Origin: a virus
IMG/VR virus record: IMGVR_UViG_3300031963_000715
Coordinates: 1-28,598 of that record
Length of the DNA: 28,598 nt
Strand: one strand, 5' to 3'
The notes under the pieces: model-generated
What the model saw: the letters and a program-made list of their open reading frames with translations, nothing else
Database searches by the model: none
What the model was told of the DNA's origin: nothing
Part shown: positions 5,949 through 11,193 of the stretch, one piece after another
How the letters are laid out: the number at the start of each line of letters is the position of its first letter
How positions within the stretch are numbered: position 1 is the first letter of the stretch
Position numbers and translations under genes: made by a program

Positions 5949-6203
5949 ATGGAATTCCTTGTTAACGTTGGCGGCCTCCTCATTAAGCACAATGAAGAGC
6001 AGCTCATTTCTCTCATTGCTCAGTTCATCAATGAAGGCAAGCCTGGCTGCGGCTTCTTCATCAAAGGCGTGGGCTGCATTGCTAAGCACGAAGATGGTCA
6101 AATGATGATGGGCCGCACCATTGAAACTGTTAGCCGCCTGTTCAATAAAACCAGCGACGACATCATGCACACTGTTAAGCGTTGGGCCTCTGAGACTGCT
6201 TGA
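5949..6203 (+). CDS. Hypothetical protein
   Basis: An 84-residue protein (MEFLVNVGGLLIKHNEE to HTVKRWASETA). The first half is helical with hydrophobic faces (LISLIAQFINEG); the second half has CGFFIKGVGCIAKHEDGQ, two cysteines in a strand-turn-strand. No family recognised. It is the only gene between the 5897 motif and the hairpin at 6212. Confidence 0.65.
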   Translation: MEFLVNVGGLLIKHNEEQLISLIAQFINEGKPGCGFFIKGVGCIAKHEDGQMMMGRTIETVSRLFNKTSDDIMHTVKRWASETA

Positions 6204-6211
6204 ACTAGCAA

Positions 6212-6230
6212 GGGGCGCCCAAAGCGCCCC
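6212..6230 (+). terminator. GC-rich hairpin, probable terminator
   Basis: Stem GGGGCGC (6212-6218), loop CCAAA, GCGCCCC (6224-6230). The following sequence (GCTCTCTCC) is pyrimidine-rich but has no clean T-tract. Confidence 0.55.
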
Positions 6231-6250
6231 GCTCTCTCCTCCTTGAAACC

Positions 6251-6442
6251 ATGCAAGACGCTATTAACATTCTCGCCATCAGCAAAAAAGGCAAAAGCCG
6301 TATTGGCACCAAGCTCACCACTGGCATTGTTGAGCAGGATCATCACGACAAGCTTTTTGTAGTGTTTCCTGAACTAAATCAATGTCGATGGATTAAAAAG
6401 GACAACGATCCTGATTTTCGCATTATTGAGGAGGATTTCTGA
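6251..6442 (+). CDS. Small hypothetical protein
   Basis: A 63-residue protein (MQDAINILAISKKG to FRIIEEDF). Alternating strands (GIVEQDHHDKLFVVFPEL, CRWIKKDNDPDFRII) suggest a small beta-barrel. It heads a five-gene overlapping operon (6251-7377) that contains the SSB-like gene. No family recognised. Confidence 0.6.
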   Translation: MQDAINILAISKKGKSRIGTKLTTGIVEQDHHDKLFVVFPELNQCRWIKKDNDPDFRIIEEDF

Positions 6443-6618
6443 TGATTGGCGACGAACAACTTTTGCATTTCACTGAAGATTGGTGGCGTAGCTTTATGGT
6501 TTACGAAGAAGAAGAAGGGCGGGCTTACGCTAGTCACGTGTTTAATCATGTGCATAAACAACACTTTGTTGATTTCTTGCGCGATGCTTTTGCCGAACTG
6601 AAAGACGAGGACAATTGA
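6442..6618 (+). CDS. Small acidic hypothetical protein (58 aa)
   Basis: A 58-residue protein (MIGDEQLLHFTEDWW to ELKDEDN) whose ATG overlaps the previous stop by one base (TGATG). It is acidic with aromatic clusters (WWRSFMVYEEEE, HKQHFVDFL). Its place in an unbroken overlapping operon supports translation. Function unknown. Confidence 0.55.
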   Translation: MIGDEQLLHFTEDWWRSFMVYEEEEGRAYASHVFNHVHKQHFVDFLRDAFAELKDEDN

Positions 6619-6620
6619 CC

Positions 6621-6965
6621 ATGGGGACAAATTATTATCTTCACGCCCCAAAATGCTTTCATTGCGGCAAGGAAGAAGAGCCTCCTATTCACCTTGGTAA
6701 AAGCTCTTGGGGCTGGTGCTTCAGCCTTCGTGTGATGCCAGAAGAAGGCATTTGCAATTGGCAAAACATTCAACAACTTATTGAAGACAAGCTATGCGAA
6801 GAATGGTGCATAAAAAATGAATATGACGAGCAAATTAGCTTGGTTGATTTTATTAAAACTGTCACTAGACGTAGTGGCTCGCTTCGCCGACACGATATTG
6901 ACCATTGGCATTGCATTGGCCATGGTGAAGGTACTTACGACTATATCATTGGAGAATTTTCATGA
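6621..6965 (+). CDS. Conserved phage protein with zinc-binding-like start
   Basis: A 114-residue protein starting MGTNYYLHAPKCFHCGKEEE. The MGTNYY start, a CxxC pair and a following HLGKSSWGWCFSL block form a recognisable small phage protein family in which Cys and His probably bind a metal. The C-terminal half contains RRHDIDHWHC, giving further His and Cys ligand candidates. Its biochemical role is not known to me. It overlaps the next gene by four bases (ATGA). Confidence 0.7.
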   Translation: MGTNYYLHAPKCFHCGKEEEPPIHLGKSSWGWCFSLRVMPEEGICNWQNIQQLIEDKLCEEWCIKNEYDEQISLVDFIKTVTRRSGSLRRHDIDHWHCIGHGEGTYDYIIGEFS

Positions 6966-7222
6966 GCAGGCAAATGACGCCCATTGGTCGTCTTGGTCCC
7001 GTGGCCTACCAGGAACTGCCAAACGGCTCCGCTCATGCTTCCTTTGACATTATTATTGACAGAGGCTCTAAAACCACGCCAGTGCCTTGTGAAGCATGGG
7101 GCATCCTTGCAGAACAAGCTTTTTCAATGGACGAGGGGAGTTTGATTGGCTTGATTGGCTCTCTCACCATTGATAGGACTGTTCGCATTGAAACCATTGA
7201 ACACTTAGGCAGGCCTCTCTGA
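6962..7222 (+). CDS. SSB-like OB-fold protein
   Basis: An 86-residue protein with the strand order of a single-stranded DNA-binding OB fold: PIGRLGPVAYQELPNGSAHA, then SFDIIIDRG, then CEAWGILAEQA, then GSLIGLIGSLTIDR and a final IETIEHLGRPL. In bacterial SSB the equivalent blocks are IGRLG, NGxAVxxFxxA, WxxVxxWGxLAE, GxxVxVxGxL and xLGR. It is shorter than usual SSB, with no acidic C-terminal tail, so it may lack partner docking. It lies about 180 bases upstream of the repeat-rich region, which would fit a role in replication. Confidence 0.6.
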   Translation: MSRQMTPIGRLGPVAYQELPNGSAHASFDIIIDRGSKTTPVPCEAWGILAEQAFSMDEGSLIGLIGSLTIDRTVRIETIEHLGRPL

Positions 7223-7377
7223 TGATCCTCATTGATTTCTTCACTGAAGACTGCTGCAAGGGCACTGAGCTGGTTGAAGGCTGGTATTGGTATGAAGACG
7301 ATGGAGAAGCAGTGGGAGGGCCGTACGAAAGCGAAGAAGCCGCCTTAAAGGCGGCTTTTGATGGGCATGGCTGGTGA
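7222..7377 (+). CDS. Very small acidic protein with a terminator in its 3' end
   Basis: A 51-residue acidic protein (MILIDFFTEDCCKG to KAAFDGHGW) starting in the previous stop (TGATG). The segment GWYWYEDDGEAVGGPYESEE followed by an alanine-rich helix looks like a small single-domain protein resembling short DUF-type modules that end ExAxxAAxxG. The codons for its last helix form a full intrinsic terminator (7337-7359). Function unknown. Confidence 0.55.
   Translation: MILIDFFTEDCCKGTELVEGWYWYEDDGEAVGGPYESEEAALKAAFDGHGW
7337..7359 (+). terminator. Intrinsic terminator inside the coding sequence
   Basis: Stem AAGCCGCC (7337-7344), loop TTAAA, GGCGGCTT (7350-7357), then TT. It overlaps the last codons of the 7222-7377 gene and closes the 6251-7377 operon. 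Confidence 0.75.
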
Positions 7378-7399
7378 GACACGGGCCGTCGCGTATTTA

Positions 7400-7526
7400 G
7401 GGCACGGCCAAGAAAAGGCTTATTTTGAAAAATTGGAACCGGCCCCAAAAAGGCTTGTTTCAAGAAAAATTGGGCACGGCTGGTTTTTGGCTTGTTTAGG
7501 GCACGGCTGATTTTTGGCTTCTTTTA
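7400..7526 (+). repeat. Four imperfect direct repeats (GGGCACGGC family)
   Basis: Units start at 7400, 7435, 7472 and 7499. Each has a GGGCACGGC-like head (the second reads GGAACCGGC) followed by an A/T-rich stretch containing GGCTT and TTT. The last two are spaced by 27 bases, the first two by about 35-37. Confidence 0.7.
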
Positions 7527-7529
7527 TAC

Positions 7530-7568
7530 CGTTTTATAACACTATCGTTTTATAACACTGCCGTTATA
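7530..7568 (+). repeat. 16-base iterons, two full copies plus a partial
   Basis: CGTTTTATAACACTAT at 7530 and CGTTTTATAACACTGC at 7546 are followed by CGTTATA at 7562. The strict 16-base period and A/T-rich content resemble initiator-protein binding iterons. Confidence 0.65.
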
Positions 7569-7626
7569 TTCTCCAATCGCCATATCACCATATCGTTGTA
7601 TGACGCATCCCGCATAGCCGCATGGT

Positions 7627-7640
7627 AGTACGTCTGTACT
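7627..7640. promoter_or_regulatory. LexA-box-like palindrome 1
   Basis: AGTACGTCTGTACT fits the cyanobacterial LexA consensus that I recall as RGTACNNNDGTWCB at every position. It is a perfect AGTAC/GTACT inverted repeat with a 4-base centre. Confidence 0.55.
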
Positions 7641-7642
7641 AT

Positions 7643-7656
7643 AGTACACTTGTACT
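7643..7656. promoter_or_regulatory. LexA-box-like palindrome 2
   Basis: AGTACACTTGTACT also matches RGTACNNNDGTWCB throughout. It begins 16 bases after site 1, so the two sites lie about 1.5 helical turns apart. Confidence 0.55.
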
Positions 7657-7680
7657 TGTGGCAATCCCCAACTGTCACAT

Positions 7681-7694
7681 AGTACGTTTGCACT
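7681..7694. promoter_or_regulatory. LexA-box-like palindrome 3 (one mismatch)
   Basis: AGTACGTTTGCACT has the same layout with one change (GCAC for GTAC) in the right half. It lies directly next to the GATAAGC palindrome pair. Confidence 0.45.
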
Positions 7695-7733
7695 GATAAG
7701 CCAAGCTTATGGGAGTGATAAGCTGAGCTTATG
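7695..7733. repeat. Two GATAAGC palindromes in direct repeat
   Basis: GATAAGCCAAGCTTATG (7695-7711) and GATAAGCTGAGCTTATG (7717-7733). The second is a perfect ATAAGCT/AGCTTAT inverted repeat around one base. The start-to-start distance is 22 bases, about two helical turns, as expected for paired operator sites. Confidence 0.65.
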
Positions 7734-7772
7734 TTGCAAAATGTTACAAAAGCTTGACTCCACAATCGGTAT

Positions 7773-7896
7773 ATAACGATAGCGTTATGCCCTGGTGATA
7801 CGTTCGCTGATATAACGCTTGGGTTGTTTGTATTATCACGCTGTTGTTGTTTGTAGTTCTGCAGATGCGACATCTGCATCATAACGATGGCGTTAT
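7773..7896. repeat. Two ATAACG-N4-CGTTAT palindromes
   Basis: Perfect inverted repeats ATAACGATAGCGTTAT at 7773-7788 and ATAACGATGGCGTTAT at 7881-7896, 108 bases apart. The CGTTAT half-site also appears in the iterons (7562), which hints that one protein reads both. Confidence 0.65.
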
Positions 7897-7914
7897 ACGA
7901 TGGCCCGATGGCCT

Positions 7915-7934
7915 GATTGTTGCGGATTGTTGCG
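7915..7934 (+). repeat. Tandem 10-base repeat
   Basis: GATTGTTGCG occurs twice in a row (7915-7924 and 7925-7934). Confidence 0.7.
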
Positions 7935-8191
7935 AGGGTTGACTTTTGCCGCATCATTCTGTATTTCACGCGGGCGCCCGCGTTTCGTTCTTTATTCGCT
8001 CGCATCTGCCTTTCGTGTGAGCCCGTACCATCTCACCCCCAGGCGCGTCAAGGCAACGCCCCGCCATAGTGTGCGCTTTGCTAGGTGACCCCATTTGCGC
8101 AGCGTTGACAGAATCCCGGCCGTGGATGCCGTATTCTTCTCTCAGCGGCAAACGGAGCGATCCGCAGCCGCCCCACGATCAAACAAACATC

Positions 8192-8335
8192 ATGAAACTT
8201 TCCCCTTTTCCTGTTCTACTGATTGCGCTTGCTATCGGCACCGTATGGGCCGGCCAGGATGCATCCGCGCGGTTCAATCGCTGCACAGAATCGCAATCTT
8301 TGGCACACTGCCGCCTTATCTTTTACGGCCGCTGA
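8192..8335 (+). CDS. Small secreted peptide with C-x8-CR motif
   Basis: A 47-residue peptide with a clear signal sequence (MKLSPFPVLLIALAIGTVWA) and a mature tail of about 25 residues: RFNRCTESQSLAHCRLIF plus YGR. The tail shares C-x8-C-R-(I/L) with the membrane peptide at 1885-2070. It is the first gene after the long regulatory region, so that region probably drives it. Export across the inner membrane and a disulfide in the periplasm are inferred. ATG 8192 is chosen because the signal peptide begins there. Confidence 0.65.
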   Translation: MKLSPFPVLLIALAIGTVWAGQDASARFNRCTESQSLAHCRLIFYGR

Positions 8336-8376
8336 TTCTCTCAAGCATTCCGCAAACATTCTCTCAAACTAAAATC

Positions 8377-9288
8377 ATGCCCGCCACAATCAACAGCCGC
8401 GCCAAACTGCCCACTGATCTCGCTTCAATGGGAAAACAGTATAAAATCTCTTACCGTGACCTTTTGAGCACCAATCCCAAGACTGAAAAGTCAAAAGTCC
8501 AAACCTACATCTTGCATCTCGCCCCCGATAAAACTTCTGGCGTTAACGTTTGCCCCGGTGCTGGCAACTGTCGGAAAGTCTGCCTGCACTTTGCCGGGAA
8601 TCCTGTTTATATGACAAACAAACAGGCCGCTAGAATCCGCCGTACCTTAGCATTCGCAGCAGACAAACAGAGATTCGCGCGGTTGATCGTTTGTGCAATC
8701 CTAGGCAAGCTTGCTAAACATCCCGGCGAACCTATTGCAATTCGCCTAAATGGAACGTCCGATATTGCGTGGGAGAATGTAGATTTTACCATCGTGCCAG
8801 AGTTTGCAACATTCTGCCGCGTTAAGTTCGGCCATGATTTGCCCATTGGCAAGCGGAACATCTTTGAAGTGTTTAACTACATTGCAAACAATGGAGGGCC
8901 AAAAGTACAGTTCTATGATTACACCAAAATCAAGCGTAACTGGGCAGAATGTCAGCGCCTTGGCTACCATCTCACGTTCAGTTTTGACGGCTGGAACAAT
9001 GCCGCCAATCTTAAAATCTGCCGGGATGCCTTGCAAGCTGGCGTTAACGTTGCGGCTGCATTCAATCTTAAGCGCGGCCAATCTTTGCCGGATTGCATCG
9101 ATGGAAGCCGTTTCAATCTCCCGGCATCGTGTCTCTTTACTGGCGGAGTGTTGGCAGTTCTTGATGGCGACCTTACGGATTATCGTCCGTCTGATGCAAC
9201 TGGCGGCCACATAGTCGGCTTGCGCTTCAAACTACCCCACGGCATTAAATACTCTGAAGCTGATAAGCAAGCATTCTGCATCGCCTGA
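8377..9288 (+). CDS. Gp88-like phage protein with Cys motif
   Basis: A 303-residue soluble protein. Near residues 55-75 it has VNVCPGAGNCRKVCLHFAGN, a C-x5-C-x3-C motif (C59, C65, C69) of the type found in the Gp88/DUF7227-like phage proteins, and later IRLNGTSDIAWEN, HLTFSFDGW, and GGVLAVLDGDLTDYRPSD. The alternating strand and helix pattern suggests a barrel-like alpha/beta fold, and the three cysteines could hold a metal or iron-sulfur centre. Function of this family is not known to me. ATG 8377 is chosen; the frame stays open upstream to 8095 but that part covers the secreted peptide gene. A strong terminator follows. Confidence 0.6.
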   Translation: MPATINSRAKLPTDLASMGKQYKISYRDLLSTNPKTEKSKVQTYILHLAPDKTSGVNVCPGAGNCRKVCLHFAGNPVYMTNKQAARIRRTLAFAADKQRFARLIVCAILGKLAKHPGEPIAIRLNGTSDIAWENVDFTIVPEFATFCRVKFGHDLPIGKRNIFEVFNYIANNGGPKVQFYDYTKIKRNWAECQRLGYHLTFSFDGWNNAANLKICRDALQAGVNVAAAFNLKRGQSLPDCIDGSRFNLPASCLFTGGVLAVLDGDLTDYRPSDATGGHIVGLRFKLPHGIKYSEADKQAFCIA

Positions 9289-9293
9289 CAATC

Positions 9294-9317
9294 AGGCCCG
9301 CAATTGCGGGCCTTTCT
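9294..9317. terminator. Hairpin terminator
   Basis: A perfect self-complementary stem AGGCCCGCAA/TTGCGGGCCT (9294-9313) followed by TTC. Confidence 0.8.
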
Positions 9318-9341
9318 AGCCATCCTCTCGCAATCCTCCAG

Positions 9342-9503
9342 ATGAACACTGCACGCGCCACCAAAGCACAGTTGATCGAGATTCTCGAGATTCTCTCCGT
9401 TGAAAAGGAGGCTGCACTTAGCCTTGCCAGCCAAAAACAACAACAACTAACAGTGGCCTTAGCATTGGCGGCCATAGCCTCTCTCGTCGCTTTGCTGTTC
9501 TGA
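9342..9503 (+). CDS. Small tail-anchored membrane protein (53 aa)
   Basis: A 53-residue protein with a helical, charged N-terminal half (TKAQLIEILEILSVEKEAAL) and one C-terminal transmembrane helix (LTVALALAAIASLVALLF) that ends at the stop codon. The N-terminal part has heptad-like hydrophobic spacing and could form a short coiled coil in the cytoplasm. It lies alone between two terminators, so it forms its own transcription unit or depends on read-through. Function unknown; candidates include holin-like or membrane-anchoring roles. Confidence 0.6.
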   Translation: MNTARATKAQLIEILEILSVEKEAALSLASQKQQQLTVALALAAIASLVALLF

Positions 9504-9551
9504 GAGGCTCCCACAAGCGCCCACAAGCGCCCAACAATCAAACCAGCCACC

Positions 9552-9574
9552 AGGCCCCTTAAGGGGCCTTTTTA
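9552..9574 (+). terminator. Hairpin terminator
   Basis: Stem AGGCCCC (9552-9558), loop TTAA, GGGGCCT (9563-9569), then TTTT. A classic intrinsic terminator. Confidence 0.88.
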
Positions 9575-9660
9575 ATGCTTTCACGGCCCATAGGGTGGCG
9601 GCAGGAGATTGGCGAGAGGATCGGTGCAGTCTGGAGAATGGGAGAACCTAGGGAGCATCT

Positions 9661-9681
9661 CTCCAGTTAGTGGAGTTTTTT
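9661..9681 (+). terminator. Small hairpin terminator
   Basis: Stem CTCCA (9661-9665), loop GTTAG, TGGAG (9671-9675), then six Ts. There is no gene immediately upstream, so it may end a short untranslated RNA. Confidence 0.65.
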
Positions 9682-9709
9682 AATCCCGATATTACAGGTC
9701 GGGATTAAA
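9679..9709. repeat. 11-bp inverted repeat, bidirectional hairpin
   Basis: TTTAATCCCGA (9679-9689) and TCGGGATTAAA (9699-9709) around a 9-base loop. It overlaps the T-tract of the 9661 terminator. It could end minus-strand transcription from the HNH gene. Confidence 0.6.
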
Positions 9710-9862
9710 TTTCCTTCTGTAACGTAGTGTGAAACGGTATCAACGGATACAGACAGTGGGGAGCAGTAGCGGGAGGGTTTGATGCTGCGGGGCTGCGGTA
9801 TATGCTCCGAAATGTGGCGCCATTTTTCATCTAGAAAATCGTCCTCAGTATTTATACCTAGT

Positions 9863-10243
9863 CTAAAATTCCAAGCTATTAACGATGGCTTCTCCGACGG
9901 CTTTTGTTACTAGTTTTAGTTCTTCGTGAGTGGCGTCATTTTTGATTGCATTGGCTCGATTGCTAATTATCCAAACGTTTCCTTTTACATAGCCACGTTC
10001 TGGATCAATGCGATCCAGGGAGGGGCTATTGGAGAGAGCACCATGTCCTACTCCACGTCGCAAGGACCATTCCAAGGGAACGTTAAAGATGGGGCAGTGC
10101 GAAGGGACTATTGAGCGAATATAAGGGAGGTCAATATCGAAGGGAAGATTTTTATTTTTTGCTCTTGATCTAGCCTTAGTGACCATACTTTTTGTTTGAC
10201 GCATCACTGGATTTTGGCGATCATATTCGTAGTCGTAATTCAT
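9863..10243 (-). CDS. HNH-type homing endonuclease
   Basis: A 126-residue basic protein on the minus strand. After a basic N terminus (KSMVTKARSRAKNKNLPF) it shows SHCPIFNVPLEW, then SPSLDRIDPERGYVKGNVWI and ISNRANAIKNDAT. LDRIDPxxGYxxGNV...NxxK is the signature of a beta-beta-alpha-metal phage HNH family related to endonuclease VII-like enzymes: D and the later N/H positions coordinate the metal. Such genes are usually selfish elements inserted next to conserved phage genes. It stands alone, opposite to its neighbours, inside a largely non-coding stretch. Confidence 0.75.
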   Translation of the reverse strand: MNYDYEYDRQNPVMRQTKSMVTKARSRAKNKNLPFDIDLPYIRSIVPSHCPIFNVPLEWSLRRGVGHGALSNSPSLDRIDPERGYVKGNVWIISNRANAIKNDATHEELKLVTKAVGEAIVNSLEF

Positions 10244-10452
10244 GGTGTCGCAAAGACTTGAGGAATATTAACAAGCGAAAACTCAATGGCATCATGCCGA
10301 AAGCAAGTCCGAAGGACGCAGCTTGAGGCATCTCCAGAGATCTCGGACGATTAGCTAGACCAATGGAGGCGCCCAAGCGCCGTAATGACGAACAAAAGCC
10401 AGCACAAGACAATTCGCACCCTCTCTTCTCCATCGTTTTCCTTCTGTGAAAG

Positions 10453-10484
10453 GCGGCCCTAAGGCCGCTGCTCTAGTTTTTTTG
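10453..10484 (+). terminator. Hairpin terminator
   Basis: Stem GCGGCC (10453-10458), loop CTAA, GGCCGC (10463-10468), then TGCTCTAG and a run of seven Ts. The T-run is ten bases from the stem, so it may be inefficient. Confidence 0.65.
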
Positions 10485-10605
10485 TATTGCCACTGTCTTT
10501 TTAGTATTTCCCCGGCAGCGACCACAATTTCAGCGACCCATCACATAAGTCTGGGACAGCTTTTTTAGTACGGGCCTTTTATTTTCGCCGCTTGTCTAGA
10601 TGCCT

Positions 10606-10684
10606 CGCCCTTGGGGGCTCAGCTTGTCTAGCTTTTCGCGGCTAGTTAGGCCTTTTGTTAGTAGACGCTCCGCCCTTGGGGGCT
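10606..10684 (+). repeat. Direct repeat CGCCCTTGGGGGCT, two copies
   Basis: Identical 14-base boxes at 10606-10619 and 10671-10684, 65 bases apart. Each can fold on itself (GCCC with GGGC). The flanks are only partly similar. Confidence 0.7.
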
Positions 10685-10733
10685 ACGCTCGCTTGAGGCT
10701 CTCGTTTGAGGAGCGTCGTCTAGCTGCGGAGCG
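10664..10733 (+). other. Candidate structured RNA with alternative stems
   Basis: GACGCTCC (10664-10671) can pair with GGAGCGTC (10710-10717), while the overlapping CGCTCCGC (10666-10673) can pair with GCGGAGCG (10726-10733). The two stems exclude each other. No known RNA family recognised. Confidence 0.35.
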
Positions 10734-10938
10734 CTTTCAGCAGTTGTCAGCAGCTCCGCTTCGGCTATCGTATCTCGCACTGTGGCTCAAATGTGGCGTT
10801 TTTGGTATCGCAGCGAACATTTTGGCTAAATTCTTCCAAGTTTCTTAAGGATTCAATGGGAAAGCTGCATTTTGTATTAAATGCCACTTGTGCAATTGTT
10901 AATAACGACTAGCGTGAGATGATCTTCGCAAAGCTTCT

Positions 10939-11130
10939 ATGTGGGGCCTTCCTGATCGCCAGCCATTTAATATTGGCCCGTATAAATTGTGGCCATGTTT
11001 TAGCAAGCCAGAATTTCAATGGTTTTCTGCCATTGATGGCAAGCCGTATTACTTCCGCACGACCAACGAAGCCAAACTATTTATTAAGGACTTGCTGGCC
11101 ATGGACGACCCGGAAGGGCTTTGCGACTAG
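10939..11130 (+). CDS. Small hypothetical protein
   Basis: A 63-residue protein (MWGLPDRQPFNIGPYKLW to MDDPEGLCD). The reading is natural: FSKPEFQWFSAIDGKPYYF looks like two strands with aromatic residues, followed by a helix (TNEAKLFIKDLLAM). An alternative frame from 10919 lacks such a pattern. It precedes the ribonucleotide reductase gene and the hairpin at 11166. No family recognised. Confidence 0.55.
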   Translation: MWGLPDRQPFNIGPYKLWPCFSKPEFQWFSAIDGKPYYFRTTNEAKLFIKDLLAMDDPEGLCD

Positions 11131-11165
11131 GGCCGTTTGCGCTAGTCTGCCTTAGTTGATTCTCG

Positions 11166-11186
11166 GGGGACTATGGTCCCCTTTTG
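11166..11186 (+). terminator. Hairpin terminator
   Basis: Stem GGGGAC (11166-11171), loop TATG, GTCCCC (11176-11181), then TTTTG. It lies 8 bases before the start of the reductase gene, which therefore needs its own promoter or read-through. Confidence 0.8.
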
Positions 11187-11193
11187 TTGTCTT

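Larger units (their letters stand above)
7378..8191. other. Long non-coding region dense in repeats and palindromes
   Basis: About 810 bases without a convincing gene, between the small-gene operon and the secreted peptide gene. It holds, in order, four imperfect GGGCACGGC direct repeats, a 16-base iteron array, three AGTAC-N4-GTACT-type palindromes, two GATAAGC palindromes, two ATAACG-N4-CGTTAT palindromes, GCAGATG/CATCTGC (7861-7877), a tandem GATTGTTGCG pair and a 14-base palindrome CGCGGGCGCCCGCG (7969-7982). Such density of different symmetric sites is typical of replication origins or complex operators. The minus-strand open frame at 7550-8005 is explained by these repeats. Confidence 0.7.
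9504..9862. other. Non-coding stretch with stacked hairpins
   Basis: About 360 bases with no gene I can support. It contains the terminator at 9552, a CCCACAAGCG tandem pair near 9510-9530, and two further hairpins at 9661-9709. The rest shows no recognisable element. Confidence 0.6.
10244..10938. other. Mostly non-coding stretch, possible gene remains and structured RNA
   Basis: About 700 bases with no convincing gene. A plus-strand frame from about 10250 to 10443 reads with natural composition (MEAPKRRNDEQKPAQDN near its end) but is broken by an in-frame TGA near 10320, so it could be a decayed gene. A terminator lies at 10453-10484. From about 10580 to 10760 there are repeated CGCCCTTGGGGGCT boxes and pairing segments, described separately. 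The rest is A/T-rich without motifs I recognise. Confidence 0.5.

Noticed and set aside
7550-8005. Minus-strand open frame of 151 codons in the repeat region
   Set aside because: Its sequence repeats itself (NAIV-type segments) only because it crosses the palindromes; composition is unlike the real genes and it has no neighbours on that strand.
8104-8136. TTGACA with TATTCT as a promoter for the secreted peptide
   Set aside because: The spacing is 21 bases, too long for a standard promoter.
8095-8376. Upstream extension of the Gp88-like gene
   Set aside because: The frame is open, but it covers the signal-peptide gene in another frame and reads as unnatural protein; ATG 8377 is the better start.
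10221-10433. Minus-strand open frame of 70 codons
   Set aside because: It overlaps the HNH start and has no recognisable features; composition suggests a shadow of the plus strand.
10600-10848. Plus-strand open frame of 82 codons
   Set aside because: It lies in the foldable repeat region and its residues mirror the repeats (RSAL, RLRLS), so it is probably not translated.
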